Assembly: GCA_039105265.1 (NCBI GenBank)
Contig: JAPFFF010000001.1
Location: forward strand, 2,170,001 to 2,234,000
Origin: Tritrichomonas musculus
Lineage: Eukaryota > Parabasalia > Tritrichomonadida > Tritrichomonadidae
Length of the DNA: 64,000 bases
Direction: 5' to 3'
In this document: piece by piece, positions 63,580-64,000 of the stretch
Position numbering within the stretch: position 1 is the stretch's first letter
How the letters are laid out: each line of letters opens with the position of its first letter
The notes under the pieces: generated by a model
Told to the model about the DNA's origin: nothing
Seen by the model: only the letters and a program-made list of their open reading frames with translations
Databases searched by the model: none
Program-made: the position numbers and the translations under genes

Positions 63580-64000
63580 TTATGATTGAATGTAATTAAA
63601 ATAAATAATTATTTGAATATCATTAAAAATAAAATGAATTATGTCATTAAATATCTCAATTTTTTTGTTTTTTAAAAGAATTTTAACAAGTTCAACGTAA
63701 TTGAATCTGCACGAATATAAAAGGAAATCATCATTAACTTCGTCTTCAGATAATATTTCATAATTGTAATACATAAAACTCAACGATAAACTCTTTTTTT
63801 GAGTATAATTGTCTTTAATATAATTTACAATATTGTTGTGATGACATTTGATTGCTTCAATCAAGCATTTTTTATCTGATTCTAGCTTAATTTTGTTTTC
63901 TTCAAGAATATGAATTATTTCTGCATTGTTTGAATGAAGTGCAAATAGCCACAATGATGGCCTTAATATGAAACCGTTAAATAGCAAATATTTAAAAATT
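63580..64000 (-). CDS. DUF3447 ankyrin-repeat protein, C-terminal part, cut by window edge
   Basis: The frame enters from the right edge and reads PSLWLFALHSNNAEIIHIL, then CLIEAIKCHHNNIVNYIK, then FLLYSCRFNYVELVKILL, matching unit by unit the C-terminal part of the DUF3447 protein at 50069. It stops at 63580. The LRR-UBR gene starts 33 bp later in a different frame with an ankyrin-like helix. The two could once have been a single DUF3447-LRR-UBR gene, now split by a frameshift near the 10-base T-run, or they may always have been separate. Confidence 0.75.
   Translation of the reverse strand, partial: IFKYLLFNGFILRPSLWLFALHSNNAEIIHILEENKIKLESDKKCLIEAIKCHHNNIVNYIKDNYTQKKSLSLSFMYYNYEILSEDEVNDDFLLYSCRFNYVELVKILLKNKKIEIFNDIIHFIFNDIQIIIYFNYIQS

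Noticed and set aside
1-64000. Maverick/Polinton, retrovirus-like or other virus-derived elements, CRISPR arrays, rRNA genes
   Set aside because: I looked for integrase, polymerase, capsid or reverse transcriptase motifs, spaced direct repeats and rRNA-like sequence on both strands and saw none. Repeats here are protein-coding LRR or Sel1 units, or transposon ends.

Overview
The window looks like nuclear DNA of a parabasalid protist, most likely a trichomonad of the Tritrichomonas/Trichomonas type. The evidence is strongly AT-rich DNA, intronless genes, and families that are hallmarks of these genomes: BspA-like leucine-rich repeat (LRR_5) proteins, TKL-type kinases, R2R3 Myb regulators, DUF3447 ankyrin proteins, Pmp-like beta-helix proteins, and kinase-Sel1 proteins. 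Several genes have a TCA-pyrimidine-A/T initiator just upstream of the ATG, as known for trichomonads. The genus is inference; no rRNA or other marker gene is present.

Layout. 1-13.5 kb: two divergent kinase-LRR genes. The left one has a single in-frame TAA and runs off the window. The right one (2,569 aa) carries a very large nested LRR array. A Mutator-type MITE lies between them. 13.5-24 kb: a broken Pmp-like gene, a membrane-anchored tandem flavodoxin, a dead pogo-type transposase, and a 7-transmembrane protein fused to LRRs. 24-33 kb: a gene-poor stretch with kinase and LRR relics, several non-autonomous DNA transposons (TA, TTAA and 8-bp target-site types, some nested) and the first of two Myb genes. 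33-45.6 kb: the second Myb gene, an unknown coiled-coil protein, an LRR fragment, a 1,396-aa kinase-Sel1 protein and a broken hAT transposase. 45.6-50 kb: a TA-flanked element, a foldback repeat, and a gene split by an 8-bp-TSD element that itself carries a MULE-like MITE. 50-64 kb: a DUF3447 gene followed by an LRR gene, a coiled-coil kinase with one in-frame TAA, an intact kinase-LRR gene, a Rab relic, a fucosyltransferase-like gene, an LRR protein ending in two UBR-box zinc fingers, and a second DUF3447 gene cut by the window edge.

Main theme. One module, the 23-residue LRR_5 repeat, is joined to quite different partners within 64 kb: TKL kinases (three genes), a GOST/Lung7TM-like membrane domain, and tandem UBR boxes. 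It also sits next to DUF3447 ankyrin genes at two loci. Most of these proteins show no signal peptide, so the LRRs would sit in the cytosol next to signalling or ubiquitin-type modules. That suggests a fast-evolving family of intracellular recognition proteins rather than classical surface BspA antigens. Array expansion, apparent gene conversion between paralogs and frequent loss by single mutations all point to rapid birth and death. The functional reading is inference; the architectures and repeats are read directly from the sequence.
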